DNA from: Stygiobacter electus
Lineage (GTDB): Bacteria > Bacteroidota > Ignavibacteria > Ignavibacteriales > Melioribacteraceae
Reading direction: 5' to 3'
DNA: 64,000 bases
Assembly: GCA_029210465.1 (NCBI GenBank)
Contig: JARGDL010000013.1
Coordinates: forward strand, 1-64,000
The notes under the pieces: generated by a model
Database searches by the model: none
Told to the model about the DNA's origin: nothing
What the model saw: the letters and a program-made list of their open reading frames with translations, nothing else
Shown here: piece by piece, positions 36,403 through 47,121 of the stretch
Position numbering within the stretch: the first letter of the stretch is position 1
Layout: the number at the start of each line of letters is the position of its first letter
Translations under genes and position numbers: made by a program

Positions 36403-37538
36403 TTTAAGTCAGACTCCTTAGCATTCATTGCTCTTTGTAAAACTCTAATGTAATTAATTACTGCCCATCTTTCATCTTCAGTCAATTGAGTTGAATAAGA
36501 TGGCATTACGTTTTGTCCTTCAGTTATTACTGCAAAAATTCTTCCATCACTCCAATTTCTTACTTTATCTGAATGTAAACTCGGAGGATTAGGAAATTGC
36601 CCACGTAATCTACTTTGACCTGTTCCATGATAATCATGGCAAGGACTACAATAAGTATCAAATTTTTCTTGACCTAATTTTAATGAAGCCTTCGAAACAG
36701 GAATTGGATTAATTAACTTTTCGCCTGCCAAATCAGGATTGCCAACAAACTGATAAGGAAGATGGCCACGTGCAATTGTGCCTTCAACCGGTTTTCTCAT
36801 TCCAAATCCATCTGAATATATCAAACTTTTTTGTTGTACATTTTGCCTTTGTTGATTCATCATCCAGTTAAATGGCTGCATATATAATAATTTATTATAA
36901 ACAAAATAAACAGCTCCTGAATTCAAGATAGCAACAGCAATTAAAAATATTACAAACTTTGGTTCAAAAATTTTATGCTTATGATTTATTTCTTCATTAT
37001 CCCAATAAATTGGGCTGATAGTAACAGCATTTAATTCTTTAAACAAACTTTCAATTTCTTCTTCATTAAATTTTTTGTCGTCAGCAAGAATTATAATTCC
37101 ATATTTGTCAGATGAAACTTGTTTTAAATAATCTGTGCCTTGCAATGGATGACTATTATTTGGAAATTTAAAGAAAATAAAAAGCATTGTTAAAACAGTT
37201 GCAATAGAAGCTGAAAGAACTGTCACTTCAAAAACAACAGGTATATAAGCCGGGAATGAAAAATATGGTTTACCACCATAAACAATTGGATAGTCAACAG
37301 CATTCATCCACCACATAGTTAAAATAGCAGCTAATGCTCCAGACAAACCAACAATTAATGATACATAACCAAGTTTAGATGGTTTTAATTTCATTGCCTT
37401 ATTCATTCCATGTAATGGATAAGGAGTGTTAACATCATATTTTTCAAATCCTTTTTCAGCAATTGATTTAGCCGCTTTTAAAACATCATTAGGTTTATCA
37501 AATAATGCTGAATAACCATATAAAATTTTTTCGTTCAT
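36399..37538 (-). CDS. actD: Fused ActD-ActE subunit of Alternative Complex III
   Basis: This is a 379-residue fusion. Residues 1-185 are ActD (DUF3341), with LYGYSALFDKPNDVLKAAK and two helices around GVYSL-like LIVGLSGALAAILTMWW and FEVTVLSASIATVLTMLF. Residues about 190-379 are ActE: an anchor helix (FVIFLIAVAILNSGAVYFVY), GTIARGHLPYQF, then a mono-heme cytochrome c with CSPCH at 297-301 and the Met ligand in VMPSYS. In described ACIII operons these are usually two genes. No frameshift or internal stop is present, so this is a real fusion. Confidence 0.9.
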   Translation of the reverse strand: MNEKILYGYSALFDKPNDVLKAAKSIAEKGFEKYDVNTPYPLHGMNKAMKLKPSKLGYVSLIVGLSGALAAILTMWWMNAVDYPIVYGGKPYFSFPAYIPVVFEVTVLSASIATVLTMLFIFFKFPNNSHPLQGTDYLKQVSSDKYGIIILADDKKFNEEEIESLFKELNAVTISPIYWDNEEINHKHKIFEPKFVIFLIAVAILNSGAVYFVYNKLLYMQPFNWMMNQQRQNVQQKSLIYSDGFGMRKPVEGTIARGHLPYQFVGNPDLAGEKLINPIPVSKASLKLGQEKFDTYCSPCHDYHGTGQSRLRGQFPNPPSLHSDKVRNWSDGRIFAVITEGQNVMPSYSTQLTEDERWAVINYIRVLQRAMNAKESDLK

Positions 37539-37561
37539 TTATTACCTAAAACTTTTTCAAA

Positions 37562-38926
37562 TTAATCATGATGAGTTGGTTGGGAACCATCAACGACAGC
37601 TTTAACTTCTGCCATCGAAACAACAGGTAATCCTTTAGTAAACAACAAAATAAATGTAAAGAAAAACCCAAAGCTTCCAATTAAAATCATAAAATCAACA
37701 TAAGTTGGTTTATAATAAGCCCAACTTGATGGTAGAAAATCATTTGCTAGTGAAGTAACTACAATTACAAATCGCTCAAACCACATTCCAACATTTACAA
37801 AAACAGCAACGATAAACATTACTGGTATGGATCTTCTTATTTTTTTGAACCAAAATAATTGCGGTGAAACAACGTTACAAGTTAACATTATCCAATATGC
37901 CCAAGCATAAGGACCAAAAGCACGATTGATAAATGTAAATTGTTCAATTGGATTTCCAGAATACCATGCAATAAAGAATTCCATTCCGTATGCATAACCA
38001 ACTAATGAACCTGTTAGCAACATTATTTTATTCATCTTTTCAAGCGTGTCTAAAGTAATAATATGTTCATAATGAAAAACTTTACGAACAATAATTAATA
38101 CATTTTGAACCATTGCAAAACCAGAGAAAACAGCTCCTGCAACAAAATATGGAGGGAAAATAGTTGTATGCCAACCAGGTAAAATTGAAACAGCAAAATC
38201 GAAACTAACTATTGTGTGAACAGAAAGAACTAATGGTGTTGCAAAACCAGCAAGAATTAAATAAACCATTTCATAATGCTGCCAATGTCGATTTGAAAAT
38301 CTCCACCCTAATGAAAAAATTGAATAGATTATTTTTTTGAACTTGCTTTCAGTTTTTTCTCTTAAAACTGCAAAATCTGGAATTAATCCAACATACCAGA
38401 AAATTAATGAAACAGTAAAATATGTTGAAACAGCAAATACATCCCAAAGTAATGGAGAAGTAAAATTAACCCAAAGTGAATGTTGATTTGGATACGGCAT
38501 TAAATATAAAGGGAGCCAAAATCTACCAATATGAATTAATGGAAATAATGCAGCAGTCATTACAGCAAAAATTGTCATTCCTTCAGCAAATCTTGCAATA
38601 CCTGTTCTCCACTTTTGTCTAAAAAGAAAAAGTATAGCTGAAATTAAAGTTCCAGCATGACCAATACCAACCCAAAAAACAAAGTTAACAATATCAAAAG
38701 CCCAACCAACTGGATTATTATTTCCCCACATTCCAATTCCATAATAGAAGGTAAGACTTAATCCAATTAGAAATGATCCTAATAAAGTAAGTGTTATTGA
38801 AAGAGCAATTAAAAAGTTTTTATTCGGCTTTGTTTCGAGCGGCTTAACAATTAAATCATCAAGCTCTCTTAAACTTGGTTTGCCTTCAATTACAGAAATT
38901 TCATGTGAATAATCTACTACGCTCAA
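37562..38926 (-). CDS. actC: Alternative Complex III membrane subunit ActC (NrfD-like)
   Basis: This 454-residue membrane protein of the NrfD/PsrC family has ten helices, with [19 protein letters not shown] and [19 protein letters not shown] and a conserved Asp/His set expected near the quinol site. The start codon is TTG at 38926; GGAGGA lies six bases upstream, which decides it. The coding region overlaps the actB stop by 4 nt. ActC is the likely site of menaquinol oxidation in ACIII. Confidence 0.93.
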   Translation of the reverse strand: MSVVDYSHEISVIEGKPSLRELDDLIVKPLETKPNKNFLIALSITLTLLGSFLIGLSLTFYYGIGMWGNNNPVGWAFDIVNFVFWVGIGHAGTLISAILFLFRQKWRTGIARFAEGMTIFAVMTAALFPLIHIGRFWLPLYLMPYPNQHSLWVNFTSPLLWDVFAVSTYFTVSLIFWYVGLIPDFAVLREKTESKFKKIIYSIFSLGWRFSNRHWQHYEMVYLILAGFATPLVLSVHTIVSFDFAVSILPGWHTTIFPPYFVAGAVFSGFAMVQNVLIIVRKVFHYEHIITLDTLEKMNKIMLLTGSLVGYAYGMEFFIAWYSGNPIEQFTFINRAFGPYAWAYWIMLTCNVVSPQLFWFKKIRRSIPVMFIVAVFVNVGMWFERFVIVVTSLANDFLPSSWAYYKPTYVDFMILIGSFGFFFTFILLFTKGLPVVSMAEVKAVVDGSQPTHHD

Positions 38927-41900
38927 ATTAAATCCTCCGAGTGTGTATTCCGAAGTTTAGCTATGTATGTTACATTAGGTTTAACATTTAATTCTTCTAA
39001 AACATGATAAGATAATTCATGCTTTCTAAGTTTTGCAATTTCAGAATTTATATCATTTGCATCACCAAAAGAAATTGCATTTGTTGGGCATGCAACCTGG
39101 CAAGCTGTTTTTACATCATTTCCATTTAATGGCTTTCCATCACGAATTGCATTTGAACGAACTTCCATAATTCTTTGAATGCAAAAAGTACATTTTTCCA
39201 TTACACCACGTGAACGCACTGTTACTTCTGGATTGTTCAACATTGATGTTAAATTATTTTCATAATAAGCATCTTCAAAGTGGTCTCTAAAATTAAAGAA
39301 GTTGTAACGACGAACTTTATATGGACAGTTGTTTGAACAATATCTCGTTCCAACGCACCGATTATAAACCATTTGGTTTAATCCATCTTCACTATGGTTA
39401 GTTGCATTTACTGGGCAAACATTTTCACAAGGTGCATTGTCACAATGTTGACATAACATAGGCTGATTACTTACAATGGGATCTTCTGATGTTCCTGAAT
39501 AATATCTATCAATTCTCATCCATTGCATTTCACGACCAACCAATACTTGGTCTTTTCCAACAACAGGTATATTATTTTCAACGTTACATGAAGTTATACA
39601 TGCTGAGCAACTTGTACATTTATTTAAATCAATTGCCATTGCCCACTTAACGCCTTTGTATTCATGTTCGCGAGTTATAGAAACTAGTTCATCTTCTTGT
39701 TCATGAAAAAACTTAGGATTTTTTCTATATTCTTTTAAGGTCCCTTCTTGTATAATTTTTCTCACTCGATGCAAATCTTTAACAAATGTATCATCTAAAG
39801 AATGATGTTCTTGTGTTGACGCAAGTTTATATTTCCCCTCAACTTTTTTAACTGAAACATTTTCTATAATTAATGATAAATCTTTTCCAATTAATGGTAT
39901 TAAATTAAAACCGACTTCATTTCCAACATCACCTGCATTTGTTCGACCATAGCCAAGTTCAACATTTATTGTTGTATCACTCATTCCAGGCTGAACTAAA
40001 ACTGGTAAAGAAACACTTTTATCATTATGGGAAATTTCTATTAAATCATTCATTTCAACATTAAGTTCTTTTGCAAACTTTGGTGAAATTGCAGCATAAT
40101 TATCCCATGTAACTTTTGTAACAGGATGAGGTGTTTCTTGCAGCCAACCATTATTTGCAAATCTGCCATCTCCAATCAAAAAACTTTCAGTTAAATGAAG
40201 TGTGAATTTATTAGAACTTGCTGGCATTCTTAATTTTGTCAATGAAGAAACATTGAAAACTTTAGGAGTTGAACTGCCCTCTAATTTCACAACTCCGTCA
40301 TGCAAAGTTGTCTGCCAGAATAATTTTAAATCAACTAAAGGTTTCAATCGTTTGTAAATAATTTCATTAAAATTGTTGTATAAAAAGTCTTTGAAATTAT
40401 TGACATCATATTTTTGGTTTATCCAAGTTAAAATTATAGATTCTTTTTGTCGTGAATTGAATATAGGATTTATAACTGGCTGTTGAGTACTATAAATATT
40501 ATTTCTTGTTGAAGCATCACCCCAGCTTTCGAGCATGTGATTTATCGGTAAAGTAAAATTGCCAGCAACTGATGTTTCATTTTCAGATTCTGTTAGTGTG
40601 ATAACTGTGCTTACATTTTTTAATGCTTCTTTGTAACCAAACGAGCTTGGCAAAGTATAAACTGGATTGGAATCAAAGTGAATAACAACTTCAACATTTT
40701 TTGAATTTATATTTGAAATTAATTCTTCAATTTCTTTTGATGATGAAAGTTGAGAATTAGTATTTATATTTTTCCAATCATATAAATTGGATGCACCTAA
40801 TAATTCATTTAAATAATTAACAGCTATATGAACTTCTTTTGAAAGTGTATCACCAGCATAAATTATGGATTTACCTTTGTTACTGGATAAATCTTTGAGC
40901 AAATTATTAATCTTTTCCTTTGAACCAAATTTTTCAATTGAATAATTGGAAACTAAACTTTTTATAATTGAATTAACAGTAATTACATTAGCATTTGATA
41001 ATTCATTAATGATTGAATAAATAAACTCAAGCTGTTGATTTGGGGCAACTCTAATTCTGTAATCCGCCATCATTCCTGTTGCACTCAAACGACCTTCAGC
41101 CACATACAATCTATTTAGATCTAATTTCTTTACGACTTCTCTCTTTTCAGAAAAGAGTCTCATATTTTCAATAAAATTTCCTTCGACACCAAGAAAATCA
41201 GAATCTAATGAAAGAATAATTTCAGCTTCATTCCATTTTATACTTGGCAAATCAGATGATCCATAAGTTTCAAACCAGGCATCTCTTCTGTTTTTATCGC
41301 TAATTAGTGAATATGAGTAAACTTTAGCAGTTGGATATTTTTTTACAAATTCATCAATAACTTTTTTTGTAGTTGGAGAAAATAATTTTTCAGTAAAAAA
41401 TGCAATTTGTTTACCATTTTGAACCGCATTATTCAATGCCGTGATTATTTTAGAATCAGCTTCTTCCCAAGTAATATTTTGATTTCCAAACTTAGGTTCT
41501 TTCAATCTTTCAGGATCATACAAGCTCAAAATGCTTGCTTGCCCTTTTGCACAAATTTTTCCTTTATTTATAGGGTGATCTGGATTACCATCAATTTTTA
41601 TTGGTCTACCTTCACGAGTTTTAATTAAAATTCCACAAGCAAGTGAACAATCAGTACATGTTGAAGCATAGTAATTTGTCTCACCAGGTAAAATTTCTTC
41701 AGGTCTTTTATTATAAGGAATTATTTCCCCTTTGTCTCGATAATCAGTGCATGCTGTTGTTGCAATTGCAGCGGATGCTGAAAGTACTGCTAAAAATTTT
41801 CTTCTTGACATTCCTGAAAGTTTAGATGAATCAAATTTATCTACAACTCCTTCTAAAAACTCATCATGTTTAGCTTTAATGCTTTCAGGACTATTGTTTA

Positions 41901-41949
41901 ACTCTTCTAAACTCTTCCAATACTTATTTTTTTCTAAAGAAGAACTCAT
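38923..41949 (-). CDS. actB: Alternative Complex III iron-sulfur subunit ActB
   Basis: This is a 1008-residue protein from the ATG at 41949; an in-frame TTG two codons earlier is less likely. A Tat motif [10 protein letters not shown] (about 48-57) is followed by a molybdopterin-oxidoreductase-like B1 domain and a ferredoxin-like B2 domain from about 770. B2 holds four cluster motifs ([39 protein letters not shown]...C...C). B1 unusually keeps a C-x2-C-x3-C-x27-C set (Cys98, 101, 105, 133). It overlaps actC by 4 nt. Confidence 0.94.
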   Translation of the reverse strand: MSSSLEKNKYWKSLEELNNSPESIKAKHDEFLEGVVDKFDSSKLSGMSRRKFLAVLSASAAIATTACTDYRDKGEIIPYNKRPEEILPGETNYYASTCTDCSLACGILIKTREGRPIKIDGNPDHPINKGKICAKGQASILSLYDPERLKEPKFGNQNITWEEADSKIITALNNAVQNGKQIAFFTEKLFSPTTKKVIDEFVKKYPTAKVYSYSLISDKNRRDAWFETYGSSDLPSIKWNEAEIILSLDSDFLGVEGNFIENMRLFSEKREVVKKLDLNRLYVAEGRLSATGMMADYRIRVAPNQQLEFIYSIINELSNANVITVNSIIKSLVSNYSIEKFGSKEKINNLLKDLSSNKGKSIIYAGDTLSKEVHIAVNYLNELLGASNLYDWKNINTNSQLSSSKEIEELISNINSKNVEVVIHFDSNPVYTLPSSFGYKEALKNVSTVITLTESENETSVAGNFTLPINHMLESWGDASTRNNIYSTQQPVINPIFNSRQKESIILTWINQKYDVNNFKDFLYNNFNEIIYKRLKPLVDLKLFWQTTLHDGVVKLEGSSTPKVFNVSSLTKLRMPASSNKFTLHLTESFLIGDGRFANNGWLQETPHPVTKVTWDNYAAISPKFAKELNVEMNDLIEISHNDKSVSLPVLVQPGMSDTTINVELGYGRTNAGDVGNEVGFNLIPLIGKDLSLIIENVSVKKVEGKYKLASTQEHHSLDDTFVKDLHRVRKIIQEGTLKEYRKNPKFFHEQEDELVSITREHEYKGVKWAMAIDLNKCTSCSACITSCNVENNIPVVGKDQVLVGREMQWMRIDRYYSGTSEDPIVSNQPMLCQHCDNAPCENVCPVNATNHSEDGLNQMVYNRCVGTRYCSNNCPYKVRRYNFFNFRDHFEDAYYENNLTSMLNNPEVTVRSRGVMEKCTFCIQRIMEVRSNAIRDGKPLNGNDVKTACQVACPTNAISFGDANDINSEIAKLRKHELSYHVLEELNVKPNVTYIAKLRNTHSEDLI

Positions 41950-41951
41950 CT

Positions 41952-42122
41952 TCAAACCTTATTTCTTTTGATTGCTTCGGGATTAATTTTAATATTAACT
42001 TTTTCTTCAGAAGCTTTACTAACTGAATTCAAAAACTTTGTAGGTAAAAAAGAAACCACTGCAGTGAAAAAAACTGTTTTAGTAATAAAAGAAAAAAACT
42101 TTTTACGATTTAATTTTTCCAT
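41952..42122 (-). CDS. Small Tat-signal-like protein between actA and actB (56 residues)
   Basis: A short open frame, ATG at 42122 to TGA at 41952, fills the gap between actA and actB almost exactly (5 nt from actA, 2 nt to the actB ATG). It begins MEKLNRKKFFSFITKTVFF, an N-terminus like a twin-arginine signal with RK in place of RR, followed by a hydrophobic stretch to about residue 30. The rest is short and ends in a basic tail, IKINPEAIKRNKV. No cysteine is present. The tight fit, codon use like the neighbours and a membrane-directed start support a real gene. I know no function for it; an accessory or assembly factor of ACIII is inference. Confidence 0.65.
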   Translation of the reverse strand: MEKLNRKKFFSFITKTVFFTAVVSFLPTKFLNSVSKASEEKVNIKINPEAIKRNKV

Positions 42123-42127
42123 AATAA

Positions 42128-42697
42128 TTACCTATGACAAGCCCAACAATTTTCTGGACCCTTTTTAATGTTTTGAATATAGGGAACAAATTTTTCAGGT
42201 TGACGATGACAGTCTAAACATGCAGTCATTGTCCAATCCTTTACTTGTGAAACAACTTCCATTTGTTTTACATCACCATGACAAGTCTCGCATTGAATAC
42301 CTTTATTAACGTGTACGCTATGATTGAAATATGTGAAATCAGGGACTTTGTGAATTCTCTTCCAAGGGATTGGAGTACCTTCTTCGTAATATTTTTTGAG
42401 TTTTATAATTTCCGGACGGTCTTTTCTTGCAAGTGTGTGACAATTCATACAAATATTTACAGATGGAACTAATGCATGTCTTCCTTTTTCTGTACCAATA
42501 TGGCAATACTTGCAATCAATATTCATTTGACCTGCATGTAGTTTGTGTGAATATTGAATTGGTTGTTGAGGTGAATAACCGACTCCGTCTCTTTCAGCCC
42601 TTGAAATATAAAATGTCAAAATAAATGAAACTGCAATGACAAATAATGTTAAAGGTAATCGAATTTTGAGAGCGTAATCCAGTACAGTTCTCTTCAT
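42128..42697 (-). CDS. actA: Alternative Complex III penta-heme cytochrome ActA
   Basis: This 189-residue protein has an N-terminal membrane helix (LPLTLFVIAVSFILTFYIS) and five CxxCH heme sites: CKYCH, CMNCH, CETCH, CLDCH and CWACH. ActA passes electrons from ActB clusters to ActE. Histidines suited to bis-His ligation, such as YSHKLH and YFNHSVHVNK, are present. It is the first gene of the act-cta operon and lies 133 bp after the polyprenyl synthase gene. Confidence 0.93.
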   Translation of the reverse strand: MKRTVLDYALKIRLPLTLFVIAVSFILTFYISRAERDGVGYSPQQPIQYSHKLHAGQMNIDCKYCHIGTEKGRHALVPSVNICMNCHTLARKDRPEIIKLKKYYEEGTPIPWKRIHKVPDFTYFNHSVHVNKGIQCETCHGDVKQMEVVSQVKDWTMTACLDCHRQPEKFVPYIQNIKKGPENCWACHR

Positions 42698-42801
42698 TTA
42701 GTACCTATAAAAGTAAAAGTTATTTTGATTAATTAAAAAAGATATTTTGTATAATTATTATAAAATTTTCGGCGTAAAAATAGTAAATCAATTTCTTTAA
42801 A

Positions 42802-42809
42802 CAAAGATA
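42802..42809 (-). promoter_or_regulatory. Possible -7 element of the act-cta operon promoter
   Basis: On the minus strand TATCTTTG matches TAnnTTTG exactly, about 105 nt before actA. The -33 region is T-rich (TTTT at a 17-base spacing) and not a clean TTTG, so only the -7 is marked. The 133-bp gap also holds an AATTTTTTAAAAAATT palindrome near 42817 that may end the upstream polyprenyl synthase transcript. Confidence 0.4.
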
Positions 42810-42830
42810 TAAGATAAATTTTTTAAAAAA

Positions 42831-43811
42831 TTATTTTTTTCTTTCTAAAATAAAATCAACAAGTTCTAAAAGTGAGTTTTTTATTTGTGAATCATGAAAA
42901 ATATTCAGTTGTTCTTTTGCTTTCTGGCCATATTCTTTTGAAACTTTTTCTGAGTATTCAATACCACCATTGTTTTTTACAAAATCAATCACTTTGTCAA
43001 CATTAATATCTTTTTCATTCTTTTTCATTAATGAAAGTATGATTTTAGAAACATCCTGATTGGAATTTTTTAATGCGAAGATTAGAGGAAGTGTTAATTT
43101 TTTTTCACGAATGTCGCCACCAAGTGGTTTCCCTAATAAAGATTTTTTACCTATATAATCAAGTATATCATCTCTAATTTGAAAAGCCATCCCAAGATTT
43201 TCACCATAATTTTTCATAGCTAAAATTTTAGTTTCGTCATTCGTAACTGAACGAGCACCTATTTCACAGCAAGTAGAAATTAATGAAGCAGTTTTATCAG
43301 AAATAATTTTATAATATGTTTCTTCATCGTTATTTAATTTTCTCGTTTTACTTGATTGTAGCAATTCTCCTTCTGACATTCTTTTAACTGTGTTTGTGAT
43401 TACTTTTAAAAAATCAAAATCATTACCATCAACAGCAAGCATCAAACCTTTCGCTAAAAGATAATCTCCAATTAATACAGCAGCTTTATTTTTCCACACC
43501 GCATTTATAGATGGAAACCCTCTTCTAGTTTCAGCTTCGTCCACTACATCATCATGAACTAATGTTGCTGTATGTAAAAGTTCAACTAAAGTTGCCCCTC
43601 TGTAAGTTCGATCTGTTACGTTTCCAATTATTTTACTTGAAAGAATTACTAATAAAGGTCTAATCCTTTTCCCTTTTTGTTTAAGCAAATACTTAATAAT
43701 AATATTTACTATTTTATTCTCAGACCAAATTGATCCTTGAAATTTGTGGTTAAAAATTTCTAATTCGTTATTAACAATTTGAGTGATTTCTGATAGGTTC
43801 AAATTACGCAC
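42831..43811 (-). CDS. ispB: Polyprenyl diphosphate synthase (IspB-like)
   Basis: This 326-residue trans-isoprenyl synthase has the first aspartate-rich motif DDVVDEAETRRG (about 95) and the second DDILDYIGKKS (about 219), with KGKRIRPLL for allyl substrate binding near residue 52. Small residues before the first motif suggest a long product. It would supply the side chain of menaquinone, the electron donor of the ACIII encoded next to it. It overlaps tatC by 8 nt. Confidence 0.9.
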   Translation of the reverse strand: MRNLNLSEITQIVNNELEIFNHKFQGSIWSENKIVNIIIKYLLKQKGKRIRPLLVILSSKIIGNVTDRTYRGATLVELLHTATLVHDDVVDEAETRRGFPSINAVWKNKAAVLIGDYLLAKGLMLAVDGNDFDFLKVITNTVKRMSEGELLQSSKTRKLNNDEETYYKIISDKTASLISTCCEIGARSVTNDETKILAMKNYGENLGMAFQIRDDILDYIGKKSLLGKPLGGDIREKKLTLPLIFALKNSNQDVSKIILSLMKKNEKDINVDKVIDFVKNNGGIEYSEKVSKEYGQKAKEQLNIFHDSQIKNSLLELVDFILERKK

Positions 43812-44556
43812 TTTTTCTCTGAAAAATTTTCGAAACCAAAATACTTATTTCATACAAGATTACCAAAGGTATTGCAAGCAACAATTGTGAAACTGGATCA
43901 GTTCCGGGTGTGAGTACTGCAGCTAAAATCATGATTGCAACTATTGAATGGCGGCGATATTTTCTCATAAATTTTGGAGTTAATATTCCAATACTTGAGA
44001 GGAAAAATGATAACATTGGTAATTCAAAGACTAAACCAGCCCCAAGGATTATACTTAAAATAATTGAGAAATATTCATCTATAGAAAAATTATTTTCGAT
44101 TGTTGGAGAACCGAATTGCGCAGCAAATTTTAGTGTTAAAGGCAACATTACAAAATATGCAAATACAACACCAACCAAAAAACAAAACGTTGTAAAGATG
44201 ACAATCCATTTTATATACTTTTTCTCTTTTTGCCTTAAAGCTGGTGCTATAAATTTCCAGATTTGATAAACAACATTGGGAAAACTTAGTATCAATCCGA
44301 TTATTATTGCTACTTGAAAGTATAAAAAAAGTTGTCCAAATGGTTTTAAGTTTTGAAGTTTTAAACCGGATTCTTTTGCTGGGAGTAATAAAATTTGTTC
44401 AATAAAAAAATCAATAAATATCCACGCAATAATTGTACCTATAACTATTCCAATAAGGGAATATATTACCCTCCAACGTAACTCCTCAAGATGATCAAGA
44501 AAAGTCATTTCGACTTCTCCAGATCCATTTTCTTTCAATTCTTTTTCTTCAGACAC
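43804..44556 (-). CDS. tatC: Sec-independent translocase TatC
   Basis: This 250-residue membrane protein has six helices. It has the cytosolic start FLDHLEELRWRVIYSL, which recognises twin-arginine signals, LKPFGQLFLYFQVAI, FPNVVYQIWKFIAPAL with the conserved Pro, and FELPMLSFFLSSIGI with the conserved Glu. It exports folded proteins such as ActB, whose Tat signal is encoded just downstream. TatA is not in the window. Confidence 0.95.
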   Translation of the reverse strand: MSEEKELKENGSGEVEMTFLDHLEELRWRVIYSLIGIVIGTIIAWIFIDFFIEQILLLPAKESGLKLQNLKPFGQLFLYFQVAIIIGLILSFPNVVYQIWKFIAPALRQKEKKYIKWIVIFTTFCFLVGVVFAYFVMLPLTLKFAAQFGSPTIENNFSIDEYFSIILSIILGAGLVFELPMLSFFLSSIGILTPKFMRKYRRHSIVAIMILAAVLTPGTDPVSQLLLAIPLVILYEISILVSKIFQRKSA

Positions 44557-44557
44557 T

Positions 44558-45853
44558 TTATTTTAATTCTGGATATAATGGAAATTTCGAGCAAAGTTCA
44601 GCTACATCTTTTTTAATATTAGATAATTCTTGCTCGTTTTCAATATTATTAATTGCTCTGTTAATAAAATTAGCAATTAATTTCATTTCATTTTCTTTCA
44701 TACCACGAGTTGTAACAGCTGGCGTTCCAATTCTAATTCCACTAGTAACAAAAGGACTTTTTGTATCGAATGGTATCATATTTTTATTAACAGTTATACC
44801 AGCTAAACCAAGTGCAACTTCGACCTTTTTACCGCTTAAATTTTTATTAGTTAAATCAACAAGCATCAAATGATTATCAGTTCCACCAGAGACAATATCA
44901 TATCCATAATTCATTAATTCAGAAGCAAGAGTTTTTGAATTTTTAATAATTTGCTCAGCATAATTTTTAAATGAATCTGATAAAGCTTCACCGAAAGCAA
45001 CAGCTTTAGCCATTATAATGTGCATTAATGGTCCACCTTGAATGCCGGGCATCACCATTCCATCAATAATTTCACTCATTAATTTTAATCTATCACCTTT
45101 CAATGTTTTAATTCCAAAAGGATTTTCTCTGTCTTTCCCAATTAAAATAATTCCACCACGTGGACCACGGAGTGTTTTGTGCGTTGTTGAAGTTACTACA
45201 TCGCAATATGGAATTGGATTATTTAATAAACCTTTAGCAATTAGTCCAGCAGGATGAGCCATATCCATCATTAATAATGCACCAACTTTATCAGCAATTT
45301 CTCTAAATTTTGCATAATCCCAATCACGTGAATATGCACTTGCACCCATTACAATTAATTTTGGTTTTTCTTTTTTTGCTAAATCTTCAATTAAATTATA
45401 ATCAAGAAGTTTTGTTTCTTTGTTTAAAGTGTAACCAACAGAACGATAAATTTGTCCTGAGAAATTAACTAACGAACCATGAGTTAAATGTCCACCATGA
45501 TCTAAACTTAGACCTAAAATTGTATCACCAGGCTTTAGCAAAGACATGTAAACAGCCATATTAGCTTGACTACCGCTGTGTGGCTGTACATTTACATGTT
45601 CAGCATTGAAAAGTTTTTTTAATCTTTGACGAGCAATTTCTTCTGCCATATCAACAAATTCGCAACCACCATAATATCTTTTGCCTGGATAACCTTCTGC
45701 GTATTTGTTTGTTAATACTGAACCAGCTGCTTCTAAAACTGCTAATGAAACAAAATTTTCTGATGCAATAAGTTCCAAATGAGATTCTTGTCTTTGTAAT
45801 TCAAGTTTTGATACGTTAAATATTTCTTGATCTTTTTCTAAATAATTATTCAT
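44558..45853 (-). CDS. glyA: Serine hydroxymethyltransferase
   Basis: This 431-residue PLP enzyme interconverts serine and glycine with tetrahydrofolate. It has [21 protein letters not shown] at the N-terminus, [28 protein letters not shown], and the PLP lysine in [16 protein letters not shown] (about 230). The start ATG at 45853 gives the usual length. It lies 27 nt after the outer-membrane protein gene and one base before tatC. Confidence 0.96.
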   Translation of the reverse strand: MNNYLEKDQEIFNVSKLELQRQESHLELIASENFVSLAVLEAAGSVLTNKYAEGYPGKRYYGGCEFVDMAEEIARQRLKKLFNAEHVNVQPHSGSQANMAVYMSLLKPGDTILGLSLDHGGHLTHGSLVNFSGQIYRSVGYTLNKETKLLDYNLIEDLAKKEKPKLIVMGASAYSRDWDYAKFREIADKVGALLMMDMAHPAGLIAKGLLNNPIPYCDVVTSTTHKTLRGPRGGIILIGKDRENPFGIKTLKGDRLKLMSEIIDGMVMPGIQGGPLMHIIMAKAVAFGEALSDSFKNYAEQIIKNSKTLASELMNYGYDIVSGGTDNHLMLVDLTNKNLSGKKVEVALGLAGITVNKNMIPFDTKSPFVTSGIRIGTPAVTTRGMKENEMKLIANFINRAINNIENEQELSNIKKDVAELCSKFPLYPELK

Positions 45854-45880
45854 AATTAAAATCCATTTTAATTTTTGATT

Positions 45881-47119
45881 TTACCTTTCTACTTGTATGA
45901 ACCAAATTTCACCAAGACTTAAAGAAAATGTAAGTCTATAAATATTTTCAAGGATTAAATTTTTATTTGTTGTTCCTCTTTTAGCATATTGAAATGCAAT
46001 ATCTAAAGAATTTTCGTAGCTAAGTGGTAACGAACATCCAGCGTAAAGTGATAATTGATTAATTGATTCACCATTAAAAATGTATGGAGTTTTTTCATAG
46101 CTAAAACCACCACGAAGCATTACTAAACTCCAATAATCATTAAATTTTGCAGTTGGATGATATTCAATACCAAAACTAAATTTTGAAACATCTTGTAAAT
46201 TATTACTTTTTATATTCCCAAATTCAAACTGACTCATTTTATGTATCAAATAATCAAAAGTAAAAAGATAATTGTCAGTAATTTTAAATGAAGTCCCGAA
46301 TCCAAATCTTAAAGGAAGTTTACCTGTAATTGTTCCCCTACTTGCTGTATAAGTACCAATTAATGAAACATTAGTACTTGATGAATCCGCAGTTAAATTT
46401 AATTGTGGTGAAACTGAAAAACCAAAATGAAATTCTTTGAATTCGCTTTCTCCAAAAAGTTTACTAATATCAGGAGAAATTAATCCAGCAGTAAATCCAA
46501 TTCCATGATAACTAAATTGCCTTTTGAAAGTTGAATTATGGTAACCTAAAGTATCATGGAATAAAATATCAGTATTGTTACTAATTTCTCCCATGTAATA
46601 ATCAAATGAAGCACCAACAGAAATATTAAAAGGCAAACGAAGTGAAGAACCAAAAAACAATTTTTGGATTCCACCTTCGCCAATATATGTTACAGTATGG
46701 TCTGGGACTAAATCATTTTTATCGGAAGAAAGAATTTCATAAGAAACATTTGAATATGGTGTTAATCCTGTTACAAATGAAATTCCATTTTCTTTTGATA
46801 TAGGAAACCCAAAGACTAAACCATTAAAATATGCAGTTGATTTGAAAACACTATTTTGAGAAGATTCATAATTCATAGCATTTACAAAAACTCCAGTTTC
46901 AAATCTTGTTAAACCAAGATTATTCCATGAAGCTGGATTTAAAGTACTTATAAATTCTCTGTCAGAAATTGAATAGCCAAGTTCACCTAAGCCGATTCTT
47001 CTTGCACTGAATGAATATCTAAAATCACCAAGACCATATCTTGAATAAACTGAACCACCACCAGCTATTAATGCAGTTTGAATTAGAAGTATAAATAAAA
47101 GAAGATTTATTTTTTTCAT
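45881..47119 (-). CDS. Outer-membrane beta-barrel protein
   Basis: This 412-residue protein has a signal peptide (KKINLLLFILLIQTALIAGG). The mature start GSVYSRYGLGDFRYSFSARRIGLGELGYS resembles FadL/PorV-type barrels of Bacteroidota, and alternating hydrophobic strands with aromatic ends run throughout. The function is unknown. It follows a lipoprotein gene by 2 nt, and such pairs in this group are often surface assembly or structural components. Confidence 0.7.
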   Translation of the reverse strand: MKKINLLLFILLIQTALIAGGGSVYSRYGLGDFRYSFSARRIGLGELGYSISDREFISTLNPASWNNLGLTRFETGVFVNAMNYESSQNSVFKSTAYFNGLVFGFPISKENGISFVTGLTPYSNVSYEILSSDKNDLVPDHTVTYIGEGGIQKLFFGSSLRLPFNISVGASFDYYMGEISNNTDILFHDTLGYHNSTFKRQFSYHGIGFTAGLISPDISKLFGESEFKEFHFGFSVSPQLNLTADSSSTNVSLIGTYTASRGTITGKLPLRFGFGTSFKITDNYLFTFDYLIHKMSQFEFGNIKSNNLQDVSKFSFGIEYHPTAKFNDYWSLVMLRGGFSYEKTPYIFNGESINQLSLYAGCSLPLSYENSLDIAFQYAKRGTTNKNLILENIYRLTFSLSLGEIWFIQVER

Positions 47120-47121
47120 AG

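Noticed and set aside
43910..44266. 118-codon open frame on the plus strand
   Set aside because: It is antisense to tatC and lacks a start signal or any recognisable domain.
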